From Onchocerca volvulus (lineage: Eukaryota; Nematoda; Chromadorea; Rhabditida; Onchocercidae): DNA of 64,000 bases. Made by a program: the position numbers and the translations under genes. This document shows, piece by piece, positions 1 to 11,367 of this stretch. The stretch is from NCBI GenBank assembly GCA_000499405.2, contig HG738139.1, positions 3,935,561 to 3,999,560 of the forward strand, in the 5' to 3' direction. Every line of letters starts with the position of its first letter. Position 1 is the first letter of the stretch. The notes beneath the pieces are model-generated. The model ran no database searches and had not been told where the DNA came from. It was given only the letters and a program-made list of their open reading frames with translations.

Positions 1-1077
1 CCTTCAAGAGTAATAATTGCGATTCCAATCCGATCACAAATTACGGAAGATTTTACCAATCCCTTTCGGTGATTGATTACAGCATACTGATTCCTCCAAT
101 GTAACGCATTTCCAATGCTTACATTCATTCATTTACATTTTCATCAACTGTGATATTGATCCATTTGATCCATGCAAAAGATAGAGCAAAAATTTCATCA
201 CAATTATGTTAGTCACGTAAATTACTAAATTGCACGTAAATGAACAGATGCGAAATAAAATTTAATAACAAATAACAATGATAATTCACATCGATCCATC
301 TCTATTTTCATCATCAGTCCGTGCTATCGGCCGTTGTAAAAAGAGTGTATGTGTGCATCGATCGAACATTAGTTTGATTGCCATTGCTGAATGACTTGTC
401 AATTTTTTTTTTTTCTTTTCTGACTTTATTTTAGGTTTCAAACTTTTTATTTCGTCATCGAATTATTGGAATTTTTTTTACAGAAATGTAAATTTTTGTA
501 AAAGTGAATTCAATTACTTCATGAAATTGGTAAATTGTAATTGAATGACGAGATATATTAAAATTAATAAAAATATATAGAAAGTAATTTTAAATAATAA
601 CAAATACTATTTCATGTAGCAATAGCAATAGTATTCCAATAATATTTCATGTAAAAAATAATTTTTTTTTTAGTAAAAAAGACTTAAGTCTTTTTTACTT
701 TTTTCCCTAAATAAGAACCTGCAAGTGACAAAATCCTGTGAAAGAGAAACATCATGCTTAAATTATTTATGTCAAATTGCTATCATTAATACTTCACAAC
801 TAATAATTTTTATATAAATTCGGTTGAAACTAACGAAATTAATTAATTAATTAGTTGATATCTGACTGAAAAAAAATGTTTGCATATGGTAAAAAATTCA
901 TCATTTGGCTTCTTTCTCTCATACAATTCTTCTTTCGTGGGATTAATCCATTTCCGTTCGAGAAAATCGCTCGACAGAAGCAAGTTTGTTTTTAAAGATT
1001 TGATATTCAAATTTTTTTTTAAAGAATTTTATTTTATTATTTCAAAATGATATAATCTTTGGAGAAATTTAGGGTAT
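1..1077. other. AT-rich intergenic DNA, no gene seen
   Basis: No open frame with recognisable protein content was found on either strand. The stretch holds poly-A/T runs and one perfect palindrome (listed separately). It leads directly into Helitron-derived sequence at about 1078. Confidence 0.6.
672..699. repeat. perfect 28-bp palindrome
   Basis: The arms AGTAAAAAAGACTT and AAGTCTTTTTTACT are exact reverse complements with no loop. It sits in T-rich intergenic DNA with no gene within 700 bp. It could be a remnant of a small inverted-repeat element or chance in low-complexity DNA. Confidence 0.8.
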
Positions 1078-1400
1078 ACTGAATCCAAATTCACCATGCA
1101 TGATGGATAGAAAATGTCTAAACGATATCCTCGAGCAATAGTATCCAACACAGTTACAGAAAACGATAGATATCCTTTATGAAAAATAAAAGAAAATTAG
1201 CAGAAGATGGCGGTAAATTAGCAACCATACAAATGTGGATTGGTGACATCGAAGTAGATAACCGGTTGTTTCATATTCTGCTTTCTTAATTAAAAACATA
1301 CAAAACGCACATAAGTGTGGAATATGTAACTCCGACAAATCGATCAAATACATTTCTAAGTGTGTGAATAAAAGAAGCGACATGGCAGTTTTTGGCGTGC
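1078..1400 (+). pseudogene. Helitron Rep-domain fragment (copy 1)
   Basis: The plus strand carries a broken stretch of the Helitron replication initiator (Rep) region. It runs nearly parallel to 7251-7430 and 7750-7840 in the longer copy: both encode the conserved run around NSPCM, KRYPRA and the later AVFGVQ-like segment. Several stop codons and frameshifts interrupt it. At about 1405-1480 the reading jumps straight to helicase sequence, so most of the region between Rep and helicase has been deleted. Family assignment rests on recognising Helitron-type Rep-helicase sequence. Confidence 0.8.
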
Positions 1401-1476
1401 AGCCAGAATGAAGTAATCATTCTGATGAAAAAAAAATCGGAAACATCTTTGGAAGGAAATCAGCGGAAATTCATAT

Positions 1477-2345
1477 ATGAATATGGATTTCACGGCAGAA
1501 ATTTATAACGAAGCGTTGATAATAATTGAAAATTTGTGCTTGCAAATCGCGAACAAAGTTCTCAATCAATTGAGAATGCCATCACCGAATCTATCTGATT
1601 CTGCTTCGTTCGATGTAGAATTGCGTTGCGAACAAAGTTACAGCACGGCTGATCTCTTATCATTTGTGCTATCAAATATTCCTAAACTAACGTTTGAGCA
1701 AAAAGGCATTCAAGTTCAAATAATGCAGACTGTCAATAAGGGAGTTGGAGAAATCCTTTTGAATGCGCGAGGAGGAACTGGTAAAACATTACTAATTAAG
1801 TTGATTCTGGCAACAATTCGATCCCAAAATGACATTTTAAATGATGCAACAATAATCTCTTGCATCGTTTGGATAGCTGCAACATTGCTACCATGTGGAA
1901 GAACTACTCATTCCGCTTTGAAATTATGCAATGTATTGAATCCAAAACATCGGGATGGGAAAAGTATTGCAAAATGCAAATTTACCGTTTAAAATGAATT
2001 TACAGTGACGCACAAAAAACCGGTCGAGGCTCTTGATCGATCATTGCAAGATTTGTGTTGAAATATTCCTAATGAAGAAAACAAAGCAGAAAAATGACAG
2101 CAGCAATAATAAAATCAGATGGTGAAATGAAATCAATCGTCAATGAAGCAGTCATGAATATCAGAGAATTTCTGTCTGATAAAGAAAACTTTAACGAGAA
2201 ATTACCTGACCAAGATTGAGCTGAGCTAAATTAAAAAAAGAAATTCTCGATGTCACTTGACATCACGATAAGAACATTATTCAGTTAACTATGAAAGTAT
2301 GAACTGGAAATTCCTTCCCAGTTCATACTCTTGGATTTAATTCAA
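1477..2345 (+). pseudogene. Helitron PIF1-like helicase remnant (copy 1)
   Basis: Helitron transposases join a Rep nuclease to a PIF1-family 5'-3' DNA helicase that unwinds DNA during rolling-circle transposition. The open frame at 1477-1992 begins with the conserved pre-helicase segment (YNEALI...LCLQIANK), then NIPKLTFEQK and a Walker A motif, GGTGKT, at about residues 101-106, followed by AATLLPCGRTTHSALKL. After the stop at 1990-1992 the homologous text continues (HKKPVEALDRSLQDL, about 2007-2060). Beyond 2060 it decays: a possible conserved fragment with TLGFNSR is seen near 2320-2345, and the Walker B and C-terminal helicase motifs are not convincingly readable. The copy is dead: it lacks most of Rep and the C-terminal helicase. 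Confidence 0.85.
2296..2329. repeat. short inverted repeat inside Helitron remnant
   Basis: Twelve-base arms AGTATGAACTGG and CCAGTTCATACT are exact reverse complements separated by a 10-base loop. The hairpin lies at the decayed 3' part of the helicase remnant. It may be an internal duplication or a structure left by rearrangement. Confidence 0.7.
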
Positions 2346-2889
2346 GGCGAAAAATGTTACGACTTGTAGCCTCTCAATACGACCTATGGATTCCTTGTCT
2401 ATAAAATGATGCAATTCGAAATATTTCTTCAAAACTTATGGAAAAAGAATGTCCTTTGGGATCAAATTATAAGTGAAGAAGGCGAAAAAATATGAAATAC
2501 TCTCAAAAATGAATGATCAATAAATGTAATTAGCGCGATTCAGAACAATCTTTTCGAAATAAAGCAAATTCATGTTTTCACCGATGCTTCCGATGTTCTT
2601 TATTCAACATCAATATATGTGCAAAATCATGGAATCCACTTGAAAGAAATATTCTTAATTTTGTTTCATCCGGTATTGCACCAATTAAAGGTATAACTAT
2701 ATCTAGATTAAAATTCTGGCAATATTCATATGAGCATGAACAGCCCAGTTCGGAACAAAACGATTGGATCACGAAAATGTACTAATAAACTTAAAACTGA
2801 ATTCCAAATGTGCACTATATCGGATATAAAATCACTCCCAACTATTATCAATCTATATGAAATAAAAATGTAAATGCTACATGTTACAA

Positions 2890-3062
2890 ATGATGTATCT
2901 CCGGAAGTTCGCCACCGAATGTTTTCAAATTTTGACACAACCTTGTAATTCAATAGCCATGCTTTTCTGTGTAGATATGTTTACTTTTTTTCACATGTCA
3001 CGTCCGTGACAACTGAAAATACGCGAGGAGATGAAGTTTATTGACTCCGCCCACCTTTTTTT
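2890..3062 (-). repeat. Helitron terminal-region repeat fragment
   Basis: Read on the minus strand this matches the subterminal repeat seen at 8150-8250: GTTGTCACGGACG, a poly-A stretch, TATCTACAC, then CGGTGGCGAACTTCCGGAGA. It also contains TGACTCCGCCC at about 3051, repeated at about 4371. Its orientation is opposite to the adjacent helicase remnant, so it comes from a different insertion or an inversion. Confidence 0.65.
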
Positions 3063-3119
3063 CTCATTCTTCTTCCTCCCATCTCTCTCTCCCCCTCCTT
3101 TTCTTGAGTGAAAGATACG

Positions 3120-4375
3120 GTTAATAATAATAATAGTAATTAATTATGATAATTAACAATAATAATAGTAAAGAATAGTAAAAAATAATAAATTATAATA
3201 ACTAATGTCGCTTCTTTTCTTTCTGATAGTGACAAAATAATAAGTTGAATTCTGTTCTTCCGTTCTCACACTTTCTTCTATTTTGATGTTTATTCACTTG
3301 ATAACGAACCTCAAACTTGGGTAATTGAACCTTTATTATGATTAATTTATAAATCAACATACGCAACAATTATTACAACAATTATATTAATAATACAATT
3401 CCGATAATATTATGAAGAGATTATAATGTAAAAGAGAGGGGAGATAGGTTTGGGAATGAAGAAGAATTAGTTTATCACCGGTTAGTCCACTCGACCGAGC
3501 TGATGGTAGTTTGTTGATTGTAATGATTTTGTAATCAGGACCCCATTCCATTTTCTTCGTGGATGGAGGATCCTGGTACATTCCGTAGAGACAAGAAGGA
3601 TCCTTTGTTGTCTCGAAAGCATGCGCCTTTGGTGCGCATAAGATTGTACTGGTAGTTAGCTGATGATAAGAAAGAGCTTTTTTAAGCTCATTAACTGGAT
3701 AGACAAAATGATTCTACAATCAACTACATTAGATATGCAATGTAAAATTTTAAACAAAGGAATCACTGATTTTTTTTTTTATCTCGCGATTTCAGCGACA
3801 ACTAATAAATAAATTATAATAAATAATAATAAACAATAATAAATAATAATAAATACGGTTAGCAATAATAGTATTTAAGCAATAATAATAATAGGTAAGC
3901 AATAATAATGGTATTTAATTAATAATAATAATAACAATTATAATAATAATAATAAAGAATAATAACTAGTAAGAAATTATAATAAATAATAATGAATAAC
4001 AGTTAAGAATACTGAATAATAATAAATAATGATAAATAATTAGTCATTCCTTTGTAATCCTCAACTAGGGTCAATGTTGATAACCCTCGCGCGCCAACAA
4101 AGGCGCATCGTCATCAAGCGCTAAAAAAAGTGTCGTTTTCTATCATTTTATATAGGAATGTTAACGGGAGTGTTTTAATGCTGCGGCTCGGGTTTTTTTC
4201 CCTCTTTATGTCGTTTCCTCCTTTTTCATTTAATAAATTTATCATCAGATTTATTTTATTGATATTATTGACTTTTTATTGTTGCGTAATAAATAATAAG
4301 TAATAAATAATGATAAATAATAATAAATAATGATAAATAATAATAATTAATAATAAATAACAATGAATTTTTTGA
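3120..4375. repeat. AATAAT/TAA-rich low-complexity region
   Basis: Long interrupted runs of AATAAT and AATAAATAAT occur at 3121-3200, 3800-4040 and 4285-4365. Between them (about 3200-3790 and 4040-4285) is more complex sequence without a recognisable reading frame. The region separates the two Helitron remnants and probably arose by microsatellite growth inside dead transposon DNA. Confidence 0.75.
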
Positions 4376-4439
4376 CTCCGCCCGGTATTGCGTCTTCATG
4401 AGCAGATATAATTTATTCACACGTCTTCTTTCTGCATTG

Positions 4440-4900
4440 CCTGCGGCTCTTCCTGCAACATTTCAAGTTCTCCATCAACTGATTTGAAATTTTCATGCCG
4501 CGTTGCATTCGGATAGGCACGTGTTTTTAAATAAATAAGACCAGTAATTTGAGCTTTTCGTTTATTTCTTGCTTTATGGGAGGTGTAATTCATTTATTTT
4601 TTGATTTATGGGGAATGTAGTTGCATCATACAACTGTCAAGGTCATGATAGTATATGATGAAATGTTTTCTTAAAGCAATTTGTAAATTATCTCTTTCAA
4701 TATTAGGCTAATATTCTAATATTAGGTCGTGTCTTGGATTGTCTTTTTGTCGTAAATGTTCAATGTTCATTTTGATACAACATTCCAAGTGTTAACATTA
4801 TGACATAACGTTACATTCAGGTAGGCATGTTGTTTTTGTGTAGATACATCTACTTTTTTACCTTTCACATCTGTGACAAATAAAAGTGAGCGGACAGAAT
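4440..4900 (+). repeat. Helitron terminal-region repeats (two tandem fragments)
   Basis: Two diverged copies of the same terminal repeat lie in plus orientation. The first, near 4465-4553, has CAAGTTCTCCATCAACTGAT, GTTGCATTCGGATAGGCACG and an ending like ACCAGTAAT where a Helitron 3' end would read CCAGCTAGT. The second, near 4770-4900, has ACGTTACATTCAGGTAGGCA, TGTAGATACA and CATCTGTGACAAATAAAAGT. The same consensus recurs at 15.7, 44.1 and 63.6 kb. Confidence 0.6.
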
Positions 4901-5008
4901 CTATTAACCGTGCTTATTTCTGCAAAATGGGCATGGTCTTCAGTATGCAACGCTCAGTAGGCTCGGTAAAGTATGCCCGTATTCCAATGCAACGTTCTGT
5001 CAAAATTT

Positions 5009-5250
5009 CAAAGCAATAGATAAAAAGTTTTGGAGATTTAGGATTTTGAACAAACGAACATTTACGACTGCTAGTATTTTTTAATATCATATACAATTTT
5101 TTGCTGTAGCAACAGTCCAACAATTCAATTGAAAAATTTTCAGTTCAACTTCTATCGAGATTATCAAGCAATAGGTAAATACTTCCGGAGATTTTAAGAT
5201 TTTGAAGCGAACATTTGCGATTGTTAGTATCTTTTAATACCATATATTTG
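5009..5250. repeat. duplicated ~85-bp segment
   Basis: Positions about 5009-5096 and 5166-5250 are diverged direct copies sharing AAGCAATAG, GGAGATTT, GGATTTTGAA/AGATTTTGAA, CGAACATTT, CTAGTAT/GTTAGTAT and TTTTAATA. Both carry the Helitron subterminal motif (CGGAGATTTTAAGATTTTGA-like). They sit just upstream of the Rep reading frame of copy 2 and may belong to its 5' region. Confidence 0.65.
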
Positions 5251-5339
5251 AGCAGTTTCGAATTCAATCTCAAGTTCAGTCAAAAATCAATTTCGAGAAT
5301 AGTTCGGATACAATCTATCTGCTTTAGTTCACTTAAATA

Positions 5340-7840
5340 ATGCCTGGCAGAAGAAATCGAGCTTAGGTTTTTGTACTCGTACAGCGGAAACATTACGATA
5401 ATTCACTGCAAATCAAACAGAGGAGGAACGGGCGTCAGCGAATGAGCGAAGAAGACAAAGAATGGCTCAAATGCGAGCAGAACGACGTGCAGCCAGACTT
5501 GAGAATGAGCGATTGCGAGCACATCAATCTTCTTCGGCAACGTCAGATTTGCTTCCTTTTGAATAGAATGAATGTGATAGGTTGAGAGTGGCTGAAAGAC
5601 TTCAACAAGAAACAGAAGATCAACGTCATACAGGACTCCATGCCCAACAATCACGTGATTGTAATCGCCTTGCATTCCGGTACAACCAGCTGATAATTAT
5701 AGTTTGAGTCCGTATGTTCTCATTGACACTATGAATGAAGTATGTTCTCATTGCAAAACTTTGAAATTCAAAGGAGAAGCAAAAGGAATGTGTTTCACTC
5801 TGGAAAAATTAAACTATCTCAACTTGAAGAACCGCCAGAGCCATTTGCTTGTCGGATATACTGCCGGATCAAAGCATTTCCTATCTAAAATCAGAAAATA
5901 CAACTTCTGTTTCCAAATGACATCGTTCGGTGCAGAAATCTTAACGACACAATTCATGCCAACTTTCAAAGTAAAAGAGCAAATTTATCATAAAGCCGGC
6001 TCCTGCTTCCGTTGCAGATGGTCAGCATAAATTTCTAATTGAATGTACACTGTGGAATTCGTACCGAAATATCCGTCCTTTCCCAAGTGCAGCAGCTTTT
6101 TCACGAAAAAGTAATCTAGCGCGTTTGTTCAAAATAGCAATTGGTAGGATGCCACTGATTCATACTTTATTTCAAGGTTTCAGCGTATGCTTGGAAAAGA
6201 TGTATTTTATCTAACTGGATTTGACGATAATGGACTTCTTACTGAAAGATTGGTAGAACAAACCTATAAGACTAGCGCAAAAGAAGTTGGCAAAGAGAAG
6301 TTTATAGAGATGTGTTGCGAATTCATGCTGAGAAAAATACCTGCTGGAGAAAATGTGCGAAGATTCAATGCTCCAACGATAGACGAAGTGGCAATTGTTA
6401 TAGTCGGAGATCAATTCGAACGTAAAGATATTGTTCTTCATAGGAGAAAATTGGTAAAAATTGCAGGAGCTCATCGATGCTACGATGCTCTACAATATCC
6501 AATCATTTTTTTGGAGTGTGCCGTTAGATATCACTTCAACATTAAGATGATAAATCCAATCAGTGGCGAAAAAACAAATAAGAAATGCAGCGCAATGAAT
6601 TATTATTCATACCGATTAATGATTCGAGAAAATGAAGACAATCACATTTTAAAATGCCGTTAGTTGTTTCACCAAAATATCGTGGATAAGTATGCAAAAA
6701 TCGAACCAGAACATCTGATATTCATCCGTTTGAATCAGACCAAGCTTCGCTCTGAAGAATATATTCATTTGCGAGATGAAGTTGGAAATAACGGTAATAC
6801 AACTAACATTGGGAGATTAACTATTTAGCCATCTTCATATGCAATGAGTACGCTCAAAATGTAATCGCATATATTCGCCAATACGGGCGTCCAGATCTAT
6901 TCATTACATTCACATGCAATCCAACTTGGAATGATAACAAAATCTCTTACTTCCTGGGCAATCGCCGATGAATAGGCATGGCATCACAGCACATGTTTTT
7001 AGAAAGAAACTAAAGTCGCTGATGGATTTCATGGTAAAACATCAAGCTTTTGGGTCTGTGCACTGTTGGATGTACTAGTGGAATGGCAAAAGAGAGGACT
7101 GCCACATGAAAATATATTGATCTGGCTTTATGGCAAAATCACTTCAAATGAAATCGATAATGTAATATGTGCTGAAATACCTAATGCCGACGTCGATAAG
7201 GATCTGTGTGAAGTTGAGACGAATAATATGATACATGGACCTTGCTGTACACTGAATCCAAATTCACCATGCATGATAGACAGAAAATGCTGTAAGCGAT
7301 ATCCTCGAGCATTAATATCCAACAAAGTTACAGGAAACAATGAATATCTTTTATACAGAAGAAGATCAACAGAAGAATGCGTAAATTAGCAACCATACAC
7401 ATATGGAATGTAGACATCGAAGTAGATAACTGGTGGGTTGTTCCATATTCGCCTTTGCTATGAAAAGCATACAATAAAAAAAGAAAAAAAAAAGAGATTG
7501 ACCTCAAACATAATATATTGAACAGTAGTTTAATTAATTAATTTATTTTTTTCATTTAACAGCAAAATTGTAGCTAGCTGTAGATGTAGCTTGTAGCTAG
7601 CAAAAAAAAAGTTCTAACTGAATATTTTATGTCTCACACACATATGAAACAACAACAACAACACGTTTTTTCATCATAATCATAATCAATCAATCAATCA
7701 TTAATCATTAATCACCTGATACTGTGCGATTTCATCGTATGTAAACGTGGAATTTCGTCAAATCGATCAAATACATTTGTAAGTACGTGAATAAAGGCAG
7801 CGACAGGGCAGTTTTTGGCATGCAGTCGAAGAGAAGTGGC
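5340..7840 (+). pseudogene. Helitron Rep-domain transposase remnant (copy 2)
   Basis: This is the N-terminal half of a Helitron Rep-helicase protein, decayed but readable across frames. An ATG at 5340 opens MPGRRNRA, then a stop; about 5405-5690 encodes a charged Arg/Glu-rich segment (NERRRQRMAQMRAERRAARL). From 5704 comes the zinc-finger-like start (CSHCKTLKFKGEAKGMC) and QMTSFGAEI; 6187-6663 encodes the conserved RRFNAPTIDEVAIVIVGDQF and NKKCSAMNYYSYRLMIRENE. About 6880-6920 carries the GRPDLFITFTCNPTW Rep core, and 7066-7389 carries EWQKRGLPHENILIWL, where the second His of the usual HxH is replaced by Asn (PHEN). No helicase follows. At least eight stops or frameshifts make it a pseudogene. 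A roughly 280-bp insertion at about 7468-7745 interrupts it relative to copy 1. Confidence 0.88.
7468..7745. other. insertion within Helitron copy 2
   Basis: Comparison with copy 1 (1255-1320) shows that the text before about 7468 and after about 7745 is contiguous there. The inserted DNA is AT-rich, contains AATCAATCAATCAATC-type short repeats and AACAACAACAACA, and shows no reading frame or clear target duplication that I could identify. Confidence 0.5.
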
Positions 7841-8084
7841 AGGAATGCGGTATTACATATCGATGAAATCGCACAGTATCAGGCTGGAAGATGCATAAGC
7901 AGCAATGAAGTTGTATAGCGAATTCTTTCATTTCTCAAATATGAACGAAATCCAGCTGTTTTTCACGTAGCAGTACATCTAGAAAATTAACAACATCTTT
8001 ATTTCACAGCTGCAAATGTGCAACAAATAGTCCTGAATCCACTGGCTATAAAATTAAATGCTTTCCATTTTGCGGGACTGAGTC

Positions 8085-8330
8085 AAAAATTCAGTCCGCT
8101 CATGAACACAAGGGCAGAGTCAAAAATTTTCCCCCTCACTTACTTTTAGTTGTCACGGACGGGAAACGTAAAAAAAAAGTATATCCATATAAAAATAATG
8201 GCCTATTCGAATACAAAGATTTTGTTAAATTTGAAAACAATCGGTGGAGAATTGACTTGGAGCCGGACATGCAAAGCGTGGGCGGCCCCATAAACTAGCT
8301 GGATCGGCCACGCAGAGCGTGGCTGGGTTC
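8085..8330. mobile_element. Helitron 3' termini, apparently tail-to-tail
   Basis: On the plus strand the subterminal repeat (GGCCTATTCGAATACAAAG, AAACAATCGGTGGAGAA) ends in a weak hairpin, CATGCAAAGCGTG, then CTAG at 8295-8298. On the minus strand the same CTAG is preceded by a strong hairpin: GCCACGC (8307-8313) pairs with GCGTGGC (8317-8323), then CCAGCTAG followed by T. A hairpin about 10 bases before CTRR is the hallmark of a Helitron 3' end. The palindromic CTAG therefore seems to end one element on each strand. Confidence 0.65.
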
Positions 8331-8703
8331 AGCCAATATTTCTGTAAAATTAAATTGACGAAATAAGACGAAATTTTAATTTGATTATGTTTCAAGTGAA
8401 CTTAACCAGTCGCTATAATAGCAAAAGGATTTTCAAAGATTTTAAAAGGATTTTTAAAAACTATTTCTATGGTGAAACTGGCTATCATGGTTGAAAGAAA
8501 ATAAAACTAATTGGCACAGTGGGATTTAAATTCGATGCAAGTCCGAAAATGAAGAGGAAGAAGAAGGAAAAACTAAAAATAGTTATAAATCAGTAATCGC
8601 TCAATTATTTTCAAAGAAATGAAATAATAGCAAAAAGAGTTGAAGGGAAAACTATTAATCGCTTCGTGTAAATCTAAGAATATCGATTTATGTTTTTCAG
8701 TTG

Positions 8704-8739
<36 letters not shown>

Positions 8740-9935
8740 AATTCAAAAAAGTCTTAGATTTGAAATCGAATGAATATAAAATTGGAGATATAAGCTCAAA
8801 AACAAGAAATAATTCAAGTGCTTGAGATGAAACTTTTCCGAGAAAAAATAAGTCAACAAGGATGAAAATTAGTGGAACAATCAGAAAATGAATTTGGTAA
8901 AACTACGAAAATAACAGAAGAATTAATAGATTTGCTACACATTGGAAATTGATTATTATTGGTATAAATGATTTGTAGTAATTGCCATTAAATTGGAAGT
9001 TGATTTAATTCAATTGGTTTTTTTGTCATCAAGTCTTAAATCTTCAAAGAAAAAAGAAATTATAGTTAAACAAATTGTAACTATTCTCACAATTTCCAAT
9101 AAAAAAAGATGAACAGAAAATATTATTAAACAAATTAAAATTAAAAGACGGAATTCTTCTCACTATAATTTTTAGTTTTTTCCTGCTAAAGTTTTTAATC
9201 TCTTTCACTCGGGAATATAGCAATAATTGAAATATTTTATAATACAAATATATTGAAATAATCAAAGTACTTTCGTATTATATAAATATCTCAGTATAAA
9301 CAAATGATTTCGTAATATAAAATTGTTTTGATTCATATTTTTAAATAATCAAAATATTTATACTGTAGCATATTTCTCAAATGATCATTACTTAAGACGA
9401 ATTTAAATGTGCTGCGATGTCTCTTGTAATGATTCATTTATCTAATTCTCATTTTAATTTCTTATCATCAAGCTTGTCTTTAATAATAAAATACCTTAAG
9501 CTAATTCACATGTAAATGTTTCTGATCTGATAACTAAGCTTATATATAATGTCTAGAATATTGTAAAGCAACTCCCACTATAAAAAGAGTCAAGATTATC
9601 TACTAGAGGACCATAACTTTTATCGACAAATCGACGAGCAGCGTTTTTTCAATTCCGCTTCGATTCAATTCTGCTTCCATCTCCCATCGAGCAAACTTTC
9701 AACAAATATTCCTTTTATCAACAATCAAGAGTAGCAAATCAAGACTCAGTTTTGCAGTGATATTCAAATAGTTAAAATAATTATCTTATAATTTATGCTA
9801 TCAATAACTTCTCCATCCAAAAATAAATTTTTCCAATAATTACTGTCTGAAAGCTATCAAATAAATACTTTCACGACAATTTTATGGTTTATTGTTTTAT
9901 TTTGTGTTTAGCTATTACATTTACATGCTTACAAG
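8331..9935. other. AT-rich intergenic DNA with (TA)n
   Basis: A TA dinucleotide run lies at about 8708-8738. No open frame with recognisable protein content was found on either strand. The first 400 bases may be the body of the minus-strand Helitron whose 3' end is at 8295, but no second end was found. Confidence 0.5.
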
Positions 9936-9939
9936 AATA

Positions 9940-10690
9940 ATCTATAACAATTTTTTTAATTGGGACTCTGAAAAGAAAAAAAGGAAAAATAAAATGAAGC
10001 TCTCTGAAAAGAATAAAAAGAAATTGAGTTAAAGATAAATTTCACCGATGTGCAATTTCATTACTGATTTTTACTGATGTTCCAATTATTGTTATCATTT
10101 CGTCTTACTAATTAGATTTCCATTCATCATCGACATTGATTCGATAAAAAAAAAAAAAAAAGACACGAAGAGATATTTACTACTATGCGATTCGTTTTCA
10201 TTTCTATTTCCAACTCATTTTCGACAAGTTTTAAAAAATTCTGTCCGCTATTTCACTTCAAAAAGTGAATTCAATTGCATCAGTTGCATTAATATGATTG
10301 TAAATTGTTTCTTTGATTTATTGCCTTCCAGTGAAATAATTATTGATTTTACTGATCGAAGAGGATATATTGCTTTATTGTGTAAATTACTGTATTACAG
10401 AAAACAACAAATGCAATGTGATTTTTATCACAGTTATTTGCTTGCTAATTTCTGTCTGAGAGGTTACTTTCTTGAGAATGCTATTTGCCCCCAAATTAGA
10501 TATATATCATTTGGTTTTATTTTATTTTATTGCACTTAGCATGAAATTTAACTTTAACTCCAAATAATTAGATTACTTTAAAGTGTTTTGAATACAAAGA
10601 ATATTTATATTGAAATAGTTTTTCTTCACTTCTGTTCTTTGCGGGCAGTGCGAAATGTGGCATAATGTTCGATGCATAATGTTTTTACAA
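9940..10690. repeat. left copy of long direct repeat flanking the receptor gene
   Basis: This stretch matches about 13685-14318 in the same orientation with many small differences. Shared landmarks, in order, are CGTCTTACTAATTAGATTT, a GACACGAAGAGA/GACACAAAGACA block, CGATTCGTTTTCATTTC, CACAGTTATTTGCTTGCTAA, TTTCTTGAGAA, TGCACTTAGCATGAAAT and TTTGCGGGCAGTGCGAAATG with GATGCATAATG near the end. An 81-codon open frame inside (10294-10539) is not conserved in the other copy and is not called a gene. Confidence 0.75.
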
Positions 10691-11367
10691 TATCATTCTA
10701 ATGAAACTGAACTTTTACATTTCATGTATTATTTAATTATTGATATTATTTAGGTAAGGCAGTTCTCAATGATAACCGGAGGGCAAACTGTGCAATCCGT
10801 TCATTCAGAATCAATTTCCACATGTGAATAGATACAAAAAGATATCAACAGATGAGATAAACTTCAACCCAGTTTTTTTCGTAATTAACTTATTATTTTT
10901 AATTTATTTTGCTTTTTAATCGTCGTAATTGGTTGATTGTTTCTCAGAGGTTATATGATAAATTAAAACGTTCAAAACTATCCTGCAGATTAGATCAGCT
11001 AAGAATTGAAGCAATTCATAGTTGGCACGGTGAGCTGAGGAAGAAGCCAAGTTCAAATTTTTAATCTTACAGATGAAAGCATTGACAACAGCAATGGCAT
11101 ATTTTTTTTTTTTTTTTTCTAAAACACTATTCTAGCAGTTTCCATGGCAGTTGCATAATAAATTAAAATCCCAAATCTCATTTTCACGGTCAAATTATAG
11201 TTGTTTCTTGGATATTAATACACCTTAATTTCGTTCAATTTCGAAGTTCGAAATTCGAATTCATAATTTTCGAAGGATATATCTCACGCATTGAAACTTC
11301 ATGCCAGTTGAAATTTCCTCTTATCGAATTGAAGTCATAATAAAAGCGAAAACTATTTGTGAGTAAT
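10691..11367. other. 5' flank of the receptor gene
   Basis: AT-rich DNA with a T-run near 11101-11119 and no recognisable reading frame. It should contain the promoter of the receptor gene starting at 11368, but I could not identify a specific site. Confidence 0.5.

Noticed and set aside
10294..10539. 81-codon frame inside the left direct repeat
   Set aside because: Not maintained in the right repeat copy at the corresponding position, so not under coding constraint.
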